Below the pieces are notes generated by a model. That model was not told the DNA's origin and made no database searches. It saw only the letters and a list, made by a program, of their open reading frames with translations. Shown here in pieces: positions 1-8,470 of a stretch of DNA of 64,000 nt. Position numbers and translations under genes: made by a program. How positions within the stretch are numbered: the first letter of the stretch is position 1; every line of letters starts with the position of its first letter. The stretch is from DATBGO01 sp963840095 (GTDB lineage Bacteria > Actinomycetota > Actinomycetes > Streptosporangiales > Streptosporangiaceae), in the NCBI GenBank assembly GCA_963840095.1, contig CAWIXN010000001.1, positions 124,001 through 188,000 of the forward strand, given 5' to 3'.

Positions 1-78
1 TACCCGGCCCGGCCTGGCTGGATGACCCCCGGGTCAGCCCGCTTTACGCCGCGGACCTGGCCCGCCCGCCGGACCGGG

Positions 79-1239
79 TCACGCCGGATCCGGCCCGCCC
101 TGATCTCCTCCGGCGGCCCCGGCGGCTGGCCGAGGGGCGGTCGCCTGCCAGATCTCCCGCACCATGACCTGGATCGCCCCCGCGGCCGGGATCGCGAGCA
201 GCGCGGCGACAAAGGCGCCGAATATCCCGCCCAGCCAGTCGCCGAGCGACGCGCCGACCAGGATGGACATCAGCACGAGCAGCGGGTTGACCCTGACCGT
301 GCGGCTCATCACGATCGGGTTCAGGATGTGGTTCTCGATCTGGGTGTAGACGAGGAAGACCACTAGCGTGACGATGCCCGCCGTGAGCGAATGCGCGGCC
401 GCGAACAGCACGGTCGGGATGCCGGCCAGCGCGCCGCCGATCATCGGCAGGAAGTCGACGAGCGCGACCCACAGCGCCCACAGGAACGGGAACGGCACCC
501 CGACGACCAGCAGCGTCACGAACACGACGACGCCCGCGATGACCGAGGTCAGAATGTTGCCCAGCATGTATCCGGTGACCGAGCGGTTCACCTCGCGTGC
601 CACCCGCGAGTAGCGCTCCGCGCGGGCGGGGGACATCAGGCCGAGCACCCCGGTCCGGAGCTTGGACCCCTCCAGCAGCAACAGCAGCACCAGCACGAAA
701 ATGGTCAGCAGCGCGATCAGCAGCGAGAGCGCGCCCTTGCCCAGGGTGAGGGCTGGCTTGGCCAGGCCCTGCCCGAAGCTCACGATCTTGGGCGTGTTGT
801 GCGCCACCCACGTCTGCACGTGATACCTGCGCGCCAGGTGCCCGATCCAGCCCCGGCCGTGTTCCGCCGCGTTCACATAAGACGGCAGCGTGTTGGCCAG
901 GTGAGTGATCGCGTTAGACAGCGGATAGCCGAACGTCACCGCCAGGCCGACGAATACCAGCACGGCCCACAGCGTCACCACGGCCACCGCCCAGCCGCGC
1001 CGCCGGATCTTCCACCGCTGCAGGGCGACGACCAGCGGGTTGAGGATGAGCGCGCCGAACCCGGCGACCAGTACCAGCAGGATGACGTCGCGCAGCCGGT
1101 AAATCAGCTTGCCGGCCAGGAAGACAACGACCAGCACGCCTGCCACGACCAGGATGGTCCGCAGCGGGATGCCCCTGGATTCCGAGGCCTTCCAGAGGCG
1201 GCCCAGCCGGGTATCGGACGGCGGCACGTTATTGGTCAC
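79..1239 (-). CDS. AI-2E family transporter (first of two)
   Basis: Polytopic membrane protein of about 386 residues, of the AI-2E/YdiK/PerM transporter family. Hydrophobic segments lie near the N-terminus (residues ~25-90), followed by a soluble stretch and a cluster of C-terminal helices containing the family-like segment PFLWALWVALVDFLPMIGG. The substrate is unknown: the family name comes from E. coli TqsA, and many members export other molecules. The GTG at 1239 is preferred because the upstream in-frame GTG at 1305 adds a non-conserved Cys/Arg-rich stretch; neither has a strong ribosome binding site. It is divergent from the amino-acid permease. A second family member lies at 55132-56301. 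Confidence 0.85.
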   Translation of the reverse strand: MTNNVPPSDTRLGRLWKASESRGIPLRTILVVAGVLVVVFLAGKLIYRLRDVILLVLVAGFGALILNPLVVALQRWKIRRRGWAVAVVTLWAVLVFVGLAVTFGYPLSNAITHLANTLPSYVNAAEHGRGWIGHLARRYHVQTWVAHNTPKIVSFGQGLAKPALTLGKGALSLLIALLTIFVLVLLLLLEGSKLRTGVLGLMSPARAERYSRVAREVNRSVTGYMLGNILTSVIAGVVVFVTLLVVGVPFPFLWALWVALVDFLPMIGGALAGIPTVLFAAAHSLTAGIVTLVVFLVYTQIENHILNPIVMSRTVRVNPLLVLMSILVGASLGDWLGGIFGAFVAALLAIPAAGAIQVMVREIWQATAPRPAAGAAGGDQGGPDPA

Positions 1240-1560
1240 CCGGACATCATGGCAGCCACGATCACTGCTCTTCCGGCCCGTCAGCGCACTGAGACCGGCG
1301 ATCACGTCACCTGGGCAGGCGCGCGGCTGGCCGCTGAGGTCACCAGAAGCCGAGTTTCAGCGCGGATCTTCCGCTCGGGCGAGGCTACGTCCTACTATCA
1401 GCTGGGAAATACGATCCTTGCTGCTGGCCACGCAGCTGGCCGGGATCGGGTGACGAGCCGAACCCCGCGGTCCGTGACGATCAGGCGAGTCATCGCATCC
1501 AGATTGACATAGGGCGATAACGGGCCGCGTGCCGGACGACAGCAGGAGGTGGCCGGGCAG

Positions 1561-3069
1561 ATGGCGCTCAACGAGACCGAGACCAAGCAGCCGAAGCTTC
1601 ACCGCAACCTCAGTATCTGGGAAGCGATCGGCATCTCGCTGGCCCTGATGGCGCCGTCGATGGCGGCCAGCATCAATCCGCAGGGCACCGCTACGACGGT
1701 GGGCCGGGCGGTTCCGATCGCCTTCGCGCTGGCCTTCGTGGGCGTGCTCCTGGTGGCCTACACATTCGTGCGGCTGACCCAGCGGTTCCATCACTCAGGC
1801 TCGGTGTACGGGTTCGTCGGGGCGACGCTCGGCCCGCGCAGCGGCGTGATCTCCGGCTGGGCACTCACCGGCACCTACACGTTCTATGCCGTGGTCACCT
1901 CGATGGCAGGCGGCCGGTTCGCCTCGAACCTCCTGAACGCCCTCGGGATCTGGAAGAACCCGCCGACCTGGTCGGGGTTCCTGCTCGGCGCCATCGGCAT
2001 GCTGCTGGTCTGGTGGCTGGCGATTACCCCCGCGCGCGGTGGCACCCGGGTGCTGCTGGCGGCCGAGGGCATCACCGTCACCTTGATCATCATCGTCATC
2101 GCCATCGTGTTCGGCAAGCTCGCGGGGCACAGCGCACCGCACGGGCTCGGCGTGGACTGGTCGGTGTTCAGGCTGCCGTCCGGCACGCCGATATCGACAA
2201 TCTTCCTCGGCGCGGTGTTCGGCTTCCTGTCCTTCGCCGGCTTCGAGGCCGCGTCCACCCTCGGCGAGGAGACCAAGCGCCCCAACCGTGACATCCCGCG
2301 GGCCATCCTGGGTGTCGCGATCTTCGGCGGGATCTACTTCTTCGTGGTGACCGCCGTGGAGGTGATGGGCTTCGGCACGTCAGCCAAGGGGATCACGGCG
2401 TTCATCAACTCGACGTCCCTGATCGGCGACCTCGGGACCGCCTACGTGGCCTCCTGGCTGGGCACGATCATCACGGCCGGCGCGATGATCTCGGCTTTCG
2501 GGTGCGCCCTGGCCTGCACGGTCGGCGCCTCCAGGCTGGTGTACGCGATGAGCAGGGACGGCATCATGCCCGAGCGGTTCAGCGCGATCTCGCCGCGGCG
2601 CCGGACCCCGACCGTGGCTGCCGCGGCCGTGGCGCTGAGCGTGTACGTTGTCGTCGCCTTCACCTGGTTCGCGCTGCGCGGCACGCCGTTCGGGCTGTTC
2701 GCCCAGAGCGGCGTGATCGGGACGCTGATCCTGCTGGTGGTCTACATCCTGGCCACCATCGGGATGGTCCGGCTGGTCTTCTTCACCGGCCAGACGGTGG
2801 TGCGGCGCTGGGAGATCGCCATCCCGATCCTGGGCCTGATCGTCCTGGGCTACACGCTGTTCAGGAACGTGTGGCCACTGCCGACCGGCGTGGCCTGGTG
2901 GGGGCCGTCGGTGGCCATCGCCTGGTTCGTGATCGGGATCATCGGGGTGCTGGCGCGGCCGGGCGCCACCCGGCGGGCCGGCCAGCTGCTGACCACGGCG
3001 GAGGGACTAGGCGGCCCGGTTCCGGTGGCGGCCGGCCAGTTGGCGAGGGAAGGCGAAGTCACCTCGTGA
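1561..3069 (+). CDS. APC family amino acid permease
   Basis: Integral membrane transporter of 502 residues, amino acid-polyamine-organocation superfamily, with about 12-14 hydrophobic helices. The N-terminal stretch LSIWEAIGISLALMAPSMA matches the first helix of this family, and FGFLSFAGFEAASTLGEETK is the typical helix-6 region. The ATG at 1561 is chosen because AGGAGG at 1544-1549 lies 11 bases upstream; the GTG at 1549 overlaps that site. The next gene encodes a glutamine-synthetase-like ligase 31 bases downstream. The pair therefore resembles PuuP/PuuA-type amine or amino acid uptake and gamma-glutamylation modules. The exact substrate is not determinable. Confidence 0.88.
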   Translation: MALNETETKQPKLHRNLSIWEAIGISLALMAPSMAASINPQGTATTVGRAVPIAFALAFVGVLLVAYTFVRLTQRFHHSGSVYGFVGATLGPRSGVISGWALTGTYTFYAVVTSMAGGRFASNLLNALGIWKNPPTWSGFLLGAIGMLLVWWLAITPARGGTRVLLAAEGITVTLIIIVIAIVFGKLAGHSAPHGLGVDWSVFRLPSGTPISTIFLGAVFGFLSFAGFEAASTLGEETKRPNRDIPRAILGVAIFGGIYFFVVTAVEVMGFGTSAKGITAFINSTSLIGDLGTAYVASWLGTIITAGAMISAFGCALACTVGASRLVYAMSRDGIMPERFSAISPRRRTPTVAAAAVALSVYVVVAFTWFALRGTPFGLFAQSGVIGTLILLVVYILATIGMVRLVFFTGQTVVRRWEIAIPILGLIVLGYTLFRNVWPLPTGVAWWGPSVAIAWFVIGIIGVLARPGATRRAGQLLTTAEGLGGPVPVAAGQLAREGEVTS

Positions 3070-3100
3070 CCGGATCCGTCCCAGTGAAGGAGAACTGAAT

Positions 3101-4486
3101 ATGCCACGGCCGTTCAGCCGATCTCGCAGCGACGCGGACCGCGATGCCGACGAGCGCCGGGGGCAGGCCCTGGAGCGCCAGCTCGCTGGCGAGGTCAGCG
3201 GGGTAGCGACGACGTTCGTCGACCATAGCGGCGCCGCCCGGGTCAAGGCCGTGCCGCTGACCGGGCTGGCCCGGGCGGCCAGGTGGGGCGTCGGGTTCTC
3301 GCCGGTCCTCGACGCGTTCACCAGCCTGGGTGGCATCGACGGGGCGTCGGCGCTGGCCAGGCCGGACGGCGACCTGCGGATGGTCCCCGACCTGGATCGG
3401 CTGACCGTACTGCCGGCCCCGGAAGGATGGGCCTGGGCGCCGGGCGACCGGTTCCACCAGGACGGCACCGTCTACGCGTGCTGCCAGCGCTCCTTCGTCC
3501 GGGCGCAGGTGGCGGCTGGCCTGAGCCAGGGCATCAGTGCCCTGATGGCGTTCGAGACGGAGTGGATGGTCGGCCGGGATGAAGACGACTTCCGCCCCGC
3601 GGTGGGCGGCACCGGCTATGGCCTGGCCCGCTTCCTCGAGGCAGCCGACTACGTACGTGACGTGGCCGACAGCCTGGAGGCCGCCGGGGTCCGCGTCGAG
3701 CAGATCCACCCGGAGTTCGGTCCCGCGCAGTTCGAGGTCTCCGTGGCGGCGCAGGACCCGGTATCGGCGGCGGACACCAACGTGCTGGTCAAGCTGGTCA
3801 TCACGGCAGTCTCCGCCCGGCACGGCATGCGGGCCTCGTTCGGTCCCGCGGTCCTGACCAACAACGTTGGCAACGGCAGTCACCTGCACGCCAGCTTCTG
3901 GCAGGACGGCGGTAACCTGCTCGCCGGAGGCGCTGGCCGTCACGGCCTGACCGAGCGCGGCGAGTCGATCATGGTCGGCCTGCTGGAGTCGCTGCCCGCC
4001 CTGGTAGCGATCGGCGCGCCGATGCCCGCTTCCTACCTGCGCCTGCTTCCGTCCCGCTGGGCCGGCGCCTACCAGGTGTGGGGAACGGAGAACCGGGAGG
4101 CCGCAATCCGGTTCATCGAGGGCAGCGCATCGAACCCGGACACCGCGAACATGGAACTCAAGTGCTTCGACGGGAGCGCAAACCCGTACCTGCTGACCGG
4201 CGCGGTGCTCGCGATCGCGCTGCGCGCGGCTGACCGGCCGGGATCCCTCCCTGACGAGGTAAGCGGTGACCCGGCCACGCCCGGCCACGCCCAGGCGGAT
4301 CAGGCGATCCGGCTGCCGGGCAGCCTCGGCGAGGCGCTGAAGGCGCTGGAGGCAAATGACGAGCTGCGCGCCGCCGCCGGTGACCAGCTCATCAGCACGT
4401 TCGCAGCGTCCAGGCGCGCCGAGATCGAGATCGCCGACGGCAAGTCGGATGAGGAGGTCGTGGCCCAGTCGCGCTGGCTGCTCTGA
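3101..4486 (+). CDS. Glutamine synthetase family protein (possible gamma-glutamylamine ligase)
   Basis: 461-residue member of the glutamine synthetase superfamily. Visible signatures are FETEWMVG (metal-binding Glu region), HPEFGPAQFEVS, GNGSHLHASFW (ATP/substrate loop, normally NGSGMHxH) and ENREAAIRF. The C-terminal part reads NMELKCFDGSANPYLLTGA. Housekeeping GlnA signatures are diverged, so a ligase for an alternative amine substrate (GlnA3/PuuA-like) is more likely than ammonia assimilation. Start ATG follows a GAAGGAGA site. It probably forms an operon with the APC permease, which fits uptake followed by gamma-glutamylation of an amine or amino acid. The substrate is inferred only from that neighbour. 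Confidence 0.82.
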   Translation: MPRPFSRSRSDADRDADERRGQALERQLAGEVSGVATTFVDHSGAARVKAVPLTGLARAARWGVGFSPVLDAFTSLGGIDGASALARPDGDLRMVPDLDRLTVLPAPEGWAWAPGDRFHQDGTVYACCQRSFVRAQVAAGLSQGISALMAFETEWMVGRDEDDFRPAVGGTGYGLARFLEAADYVRDVADSLEAAGVRVEQIHPEFGPAQFEVSVAAQDPVSAADTNVLVKLVITAVSARHGMRASFGPAVLTNNVGNGSHLHASFWQDGGNLLAGGAGRHGLTERGESIMVGLLESLPALVAIGAPMPASYLRLLPSRWAGAYQVWGTENREAAIRFIEGSASNPDTANMELKCFDGSANPYLLTGAVLAIALRAADRPGSLPDEVSGDPATPGHAQADQAIRLPGSLGEALKALEANDELRAAAGDQLISTFAASRRAEIEIADGKSDEEVVAQSRWLL

Positions 4487-4573
4487 TCTGCCATCAGTTC
4501 CCTGCTATCGGGCGGCCGCTGGATCTGCGCGGCGGCCGCCGGATCGCGAGCGGTCATCGCAGGCGCCCGGCTC

Positions 4574-5065
4574 TCAGGCCAGCTCAAGCTCGAAGCCGAG
4601 CAGCGGCACCTGGGGAACGGGCGCGAAATCGTGCTCCGGCGCCCGCCTGAATCCGAGCCGCTCGTACAGGCGATGGGCGGTGGTCATCCACGGCGTCGAA
4701 TGCAGGACGAGGCGGCGGCGCCCGTCGGTCCGGCCCTGATCGATGCAGGCCCGCACCAGCGCCTCGCCGACGCCGCGGCCCTGAGCGGCCGGTGCGACGG
4801 CGAGCATGCGGAACCCGGCCGCGTCCTCATCGTCCCACTCCGAATACGCGTTGCGGCTGTCGGCCACGTAGGTCACCGCGCCCAGCACCCGGGCGTCGCC
4901 GTCCACCGCGACCAGCACCTCGGCAACCGCGGCCCGGCGGGCGGTGTCGAAGAGCTCAGCCTCGTAGGCCGGCTCGGCGTGATAGCTCGGCAGCGCACGG
5001 TAGGCGGCGAGCACCAGCTCCCCGACGGCCTGATAATCGCCGGGCCGCACCCGGCGGATGGTCAC
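4574..5065 (-). CDS. GNAT family N-acetyltransferase
   Basis: About 163 residues with the GNAT fold signature: beta-strand TIRRVRPGDYQAVGELVLAAY at the N-terminus, then MLAVAPAAQGRGVGEALVRACIDQ, which holds the acetyl-CoA pyrophosphate loop (Q/R-x-x-G-x-G/A), and HRLYERLGFRRAPE near the C-terminus. The acceptor is unknown. The GTG at 5065 is preferred because GGAG lies about 10 bases upstream; a TTG at 5119 would extend it without a visible ribosome binding site. It is convergent with the glutamine-synthetase-like gene. Confidence 0.85.
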   Translation of the reverse strand: MTIRRVRPGDYQAVGELVLAAYRALPSYHAEPAYEAELFDTARRAAVAEVLVAVDGDARVLGAVTYVADSRNAYSEWDDEDAAGFRMLAVAPAAQGRGVGEALVRACIDQGRTDGRRRLVLHSTPWMTTAHRLYERLGFRRAPEHDFAPVPQVPLLGFELELA

Positions 5066-5236
5066 CTGCACAGCACTCCGATCCGGGCCCAGTCCGGCCC
5101 GGGGTGGCGTCTGGAGCAAAGTATGTCAGGCCTTCACCGCGCGGATCGGGTCCCTGCGGCGCGACCGCTGATCGACCGGATGCCCGTAGCCGATCCCGGT
5201 GCATGGGCAGGGCCGATCGGGCTGGGCCCGGTTGCG

Positions 5237-6289
5237 TTAGCAGTCGGGCTCTGCGACCTGCGCGGCGAGGCGGTCCCATAGCTTGTGGGCGGCGGCTGGG
5301 TCGGCTTCGCGGGTCCATGGCAGCAGGTATTCGGACCGGGGCCGCCGGTCGTGCCAGAACCTGCCGCTGCGCAGGAGAGCCGGATCGGCGGTCGCGAGCC
5401 ACACGATGGTGTCGGCGCCCTGGTCAGCCGTGCGCAGGATCGGCCGGGCGAGCCGCCGGAATCCGGGCAGCGAGGCGTTGAGTCCCGGCGTGTCGACCCA
5501 GCCAGGGTGCATGGCGTGGAAGGCGACCCCGGTCCCGGCCAGGCGCCTGGCCCACTCCCGGCTCAGCGCCACCTGGGCTCTCTTGACCCGCGCGTAGGCG
5601 GTGACGCCGTTGTAGCTGGATGGCGGCATCTGCACGGTCGCGAGGTCAAGCCGCTGCGTGTACATGCCTCCCGAGGCGACGGTGATGACCCGGGACGGCG
5701 CGGCGGCGCAAAGCGCCGGGAGCAGCAGGGTCGTCAGGGCGAACGGGGCCACCAGCTGGCCGGCCACGGTGAGCTCGGTCCCGGCGCCGGTCGCTTCATA
5801 CTCCCGGTGGATCGTGCCGGCATTGTGCACGAGCACGTCGAGGCGGTCATGGGCGGCCAGGAAGTCGCGGGCGAACGCCCTGACGCTTTCCAGGTCGTCC
5901 AGGTCGGCGAGGCCGTAGGTTACGGCGCCCCGGCCGGACACGGCGGCCGCGATCTCGCGCCGGGCCCGTTCCGCCCGGCCGGGGTCGCGGGCGAGAAAGT
6001 GCACGCTGCCGCCGAGCCCAGCCAGGCGGGTGGCCGCGGCCCGGCCGATCCCCGAGGTTGCCCCGGTGACGAGCGCGACCCGCCCTGCGAACGGGGGAAG
6101 GCCATCGGCCGCGAACTCTGGCAGCACCCGGGAGCGGACCGACCAGCCGATCCGGGAGAAGCTGCCGACCACGCTGTCCTCCAGGAGCGTGTCGGCCATC
6201 CGGCTGACGGAGGACGTCATCATGACGTCCCGGGCAACGGTGTCCTCCGCTGGCCGTCGCGACGGCACCGTCGCTTGGTCATGGGCCAT
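5237..6289 (-). CDS. SDR family NAD(P)-dependent oxidoreductase (DHRS12-like)
   Basis: 350-residue short-chain dehydrogenase. The Rossmann motif TGATSGIGRAAATRL starts near residue 70 after an extended N-terminus (FSRIGWSVRSRVLPEF), as in DHRS12-like proteins. Other motifs are LVHNAGTI, the catalytic Ser region VITVASGGMY and YARVK as the YxxxK active site. ATG 6289 follows a strong GAGGAGGT site. The gene lies 48 bases downstream of the CarH-type regulator on the same strand, so the two are probably co-transcribed and the reductase may be light- or B12-regulated. Substrate unknown. Confidence 0.85.
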   Translation of the reverse strand: MAHDQATVPSRRPAEDTVARDVMMTSSVSRMADTLLEDSVVGSFSRIGWSVRSRVLPEFAADGLPPFAGRVALVTGATSGIGRAAATRLAGLGGSVHFLARDPGRAERARREIAAAVSGRGAVTYGLADLDDLESVRAFARDFLAAHDRLDVLVHNAGTIHREYEATGAGTELTVAGQLVAPFALTTLLLPALCAAAPSRVITVASGGMYTQRLDLATVQMPPSSYNGVTAYARVKRAQVALSREWARRLAGTGVAFHAMHPGWVDTPGLNASLPGFRRLARPILRTADQGADTIVWLATADPALLRSGRFWHDRRPRSEYLLPWTREADPAAAHKLWDRLAAQVAEPDC

Positions 6290-6337
6290 GGGCTGACCTC
6301 CTCTCATCGGGCTGGCTCGGGCGCGTTCGGGCCCGAC

Positions 6338-7231
6338 TCAGGAAATGCGGCTGGCATCGGGCAATTCGTCCTCGGCTCGGCCCTCGCTCGCGGCACTGCC
6401 GTCCGCGGCCCGGCGGCCCAACTCAGGGTGACCACGGTGCCCGTTGGCGTCACCACCGTGCCCGTTGCCGGGCTCCCGCAGCTCCCGCGAAAACTGCCGC
6501 AGATCATCCAGCTTGTCGCCGGGAAGGCCGATCAGCACGTCCGCGGCCGGGCAGGCCGCGGAGATATCGCGGGTGGCCTCCATGGCGCGGTTGCCGGTGT
6601 CGGGAGTGGCGGCTGACAGCACGACCAGGTCGGCGCTGACGTCCGCAGCCAGCCGGGTGACCTCGGCGAAAGGCAGGTCGGTGGACAGGTGGTGGACCAG
6701 CCAGCGATCCTCGCGGAGGGTGGCCGCCGCCATCAGCGCGGGCAGGCTATGCCGCTCGCCCGGCGGGGTGGCCACGACGGCGGTGCCGCGGGGCCGCCCG
6801 GGCGGCTGGCGGGTATGCAGCGCGATCAGCCGCTCGCAGATGGCGCTGGCCCGGTGCTCTTCCGCGATCGATACCCGCCCGGCAAGCCAGTCATCGCCGA
6901 TACGCCGCATAGCCGGGGCAATGACGCGCTGGCAAAGATCGACCACGGCCACGCCGCTGGCGAGCCGCTCGATCCGCTGCCGGGCCTGGGTCTCGTCACC
7001 GGCGAGGATCGCCGCGTAGAGGCGGTCCGCTGGCGCGGCCCAGTCCTGAACCTGGATGTGCGGGGTGGGCTCGCCGCCCAGCTGACGCTGGGCGGCGAGG
7101 GCTTGCACGTCACCGTCGCTGACCTCATAGCCGCGCCCGAGCTTCCGGGCGGGCAGCACGCCTTGCCGGACCCACGCATAGGCGGTCTGGTAGTGCACGC
7201 CGAGCGTGTCGGCGGCTTCGCGAAGCTGCAT
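6338..7231 (-). CDS. MerR-type regulator with cobalamin-binding domain (CarH/LitR-like photoreceptor 1)
   Basis: 297 residues. The N-terminal helix-turn-helix is of the MerR/excisionase type (residues 1-50). A helical cap domain follows with W115, then E125-H126, reproducing the W-x9-E-H motif that cups adenosylcobalamin in CarH photoreceptors. A Rossmann-like B12 domain starts near residue 145; H161 in ERHSLP is the expected lower cobalt ligand, although the usual Gly three residues later is Pro. Known CarH/LitR proteins repress in the dark and release DNA on light. It probably regulates itself and the adjacent SDR. The intergenic DNA before it is AT-rich with repeated TAGT words. A second paralogue lies at 36126-37136. 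Confidence 0.85.
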   Translation of the reverse strand: MQLREAADTLGVHYQTAYAWVRQGVLPARKLGRGYEVSDGDVQALAAQRQLGGEPTPHIQVQDWAAPADRLYAAILAGDETQARQRIERLASGVAVVDLCQRVIAPAMRRIGDDWLAGRVSIAEEHRASAICERLIALHTRQPPGRPRGTAVVATPPGERHSLPALMAAATLREDRWLVHHLSTDLPFAEVTRLAADVSADLVVLSAATPDTGNRAMEATRDISAACPAADVLIGLPGDKLDDLRQFSRELREPGNGHGGDANGHRGHPELGRRAADGSAASEGRAEDELPDASRIS

Positions 7232-7262
7232 CCGGGCCCCCGGTTGTTGCCTGTGAATATCT

Positions 7263-7289
7263 TAGTGTAATTTAGTATTAGTTTCTAGT
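7263..7289. promoter_or_regulatory. AT-rich TAGT repeat cluster, candidate operator/promoter of CarH-like gene 1
   Basis: TAGT occurs at 7263, 7273, 7279 and 7286 in an AT-rich island about 30 bases before the start of the regulator gene. This is striking in 70% GC DNA. The position fits a promoter and autoregulatory operator read on the minus strand. No known CarH consensus is matched with certainty. Confidence 0.35.
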
Positions 7290-7312
7290 GAGGGGGCTTC
7301 GCTTCTGGAACT

Positions 7313-7371
7313 CCCGGATGTAGCGGGGGCACATCCGGGCGCGTTGCGGATGTCGCGGGTGCACGTCCGCA
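7313..7371. repeat. Two tandem imperfect palindromes with compensatory changes
   Basis: The first hairpin has 9-base arms CCCGGATGT and ACATCCGGG (7313-7321 and 7331-7339) around a 9-base loop. The second, 32 bases on, has arms TGCGGATGT and ACGTCCGCA (7345-7353 and 7363-7371), also with a 9-base loop. The outer pairs differ but remain complementary. They lie in the 402-base gap between the CarH-like gene (minus) and the SDR (plus). The remainder of that gap (7372-7633) shows no convincing gene, only an AAGGAGC ribosome binding site before 7634. Confidence 0.45.
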
Positions 7372-7633
7372 CGCATCAGTGGGGCTGGTGCCCTGACCGG
7401 GTCGTCGGTCAGGCACCAGCCCTCTGCAGGTTCTCCACGGCAGTTTCCATGCCGACCTTCGCCCCTCCCCGCAGGCCATCACCTTCTATCCTGCGCCGTT
7501 GCCGTGACGGCTGGGCCGGGCGGGGTCCCGGTGGACCCGCTGAGGCGGGCCGTTCTGCCGCCCAGGTACCGCGCTTGGCAGGCCGGCCAGTAACCTGCGC
7601 ACTTAACAGACCACCGGCCTTTAAGGAGCAGCG

Positions 7634-8470
7634 ATGCCACGATCCGCAGTTGCCCTCGTCACCGGCGCCTCCTCCGGGATCGGCGCGGAAACCGCCCTGC
7701 TCCTGAAGGCATCGGGCCTGCGCGTGTACGCGGCCGCCCGCCGCCTCGAGCGGATGCAGCCGCTCGCCGACCAGGGCATTCAGGCGCTGAGCATGGACGT
7801 CACCGATGACTCCTCGATGACCGCAGGGGTAGGGCAGATCATCGCCGAGACCGGCCGCATCGACGTGCTGGTGAACAATGCGGGTTACGGGTCCTACGGG
7901 TCGATCGAAGATGTCCCCATCGACGAGGCCCGCCGTCAGTTCGAGGTCAACGTCTTCGGCCTGGCCCGCCTGATCCAGCTCGTCGTGCCGCAGATGCGGG
8001 CGCAGGGCAGGGGCCGCATCATCAACATCTCCTCGATCGGCGGCAAGTTCTACGAGCCGCTCGGCGGCTGGTACCACGCCGCCAAGTTCGCTGTCGAGGG
8101 GCTGAGCGACAGCTTGCGGATCGAGCTCAGGCCGTTCGGCATCGACGTCGTGATCATCGAGCCGGGCCCCATCCGCACCGAATGGAGCACGATTGCCCGG
8201 CAGAACATGGTCAAGAACTCAGCCGCCACCGCCTACGCCGGCCAGGCCAGGTCCGTCGCCCGGCTGCTGGAGACCGCCGACAGCCCGCGCACGGCGTCCG
8301 GGCCCGACGTGGTGGCCAGGAAGATCGTCCACGCGGCGACCACGAGGAATCCGCGTGCCCGTTACCCGGTCGGCAGGGGAGCAGGCACGATCGTGCTGGC
8401 CCGCAGGGTGCTACCCGACGGTGCGCTCGACGCCGTCATCTCGCGCACGTACCTGCGTCCGGCCCGCTAG
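7634..8470 (+). CDS. SDR family oxidoreductase
   Basis: 278-residue classical short-chain dehydrogenase. TGASSGIGAE (residues ~9-18) is the nucleotide loop, LVNNAGYGSYG follows, then NISSIGGKFYEPLGGWYHAAKFAVEG with catalytic Ser and YxxxK. The pattern resembles retinol/17-beta-hydroxysteroid-type oxidoreductases common in actinomycetes; substrate unknown. The ribosome binding site AAGGAGC precedes ATG. It is convergent with the quinone-reductase gene, overlapping by 4 bases. Confidence 0.88.
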   Translation: MPRSAVALVTGASSGIGAETALLLKASGLRVYAAARRLERMQPLADQGIQALSMDVTDDSSMTAGVGQIIAETGRIDVLVNNAGYGSYGSIEDVPIDEARRQFEVNVFGLARLIQLVVPQMRAQGRGRIINISSIGGKFYEPLGGWYHAAKFAVEGLSDSLRIELRPFGIDVVIIEPGPIRTEWSTIARQNMVKNSAATAYAGQARSVARLLETADSPRTASGPDVVARKIVHAATTRNPRARYPVGRGAGTIVLARRVLPDGALDAVISRTYLRPAR

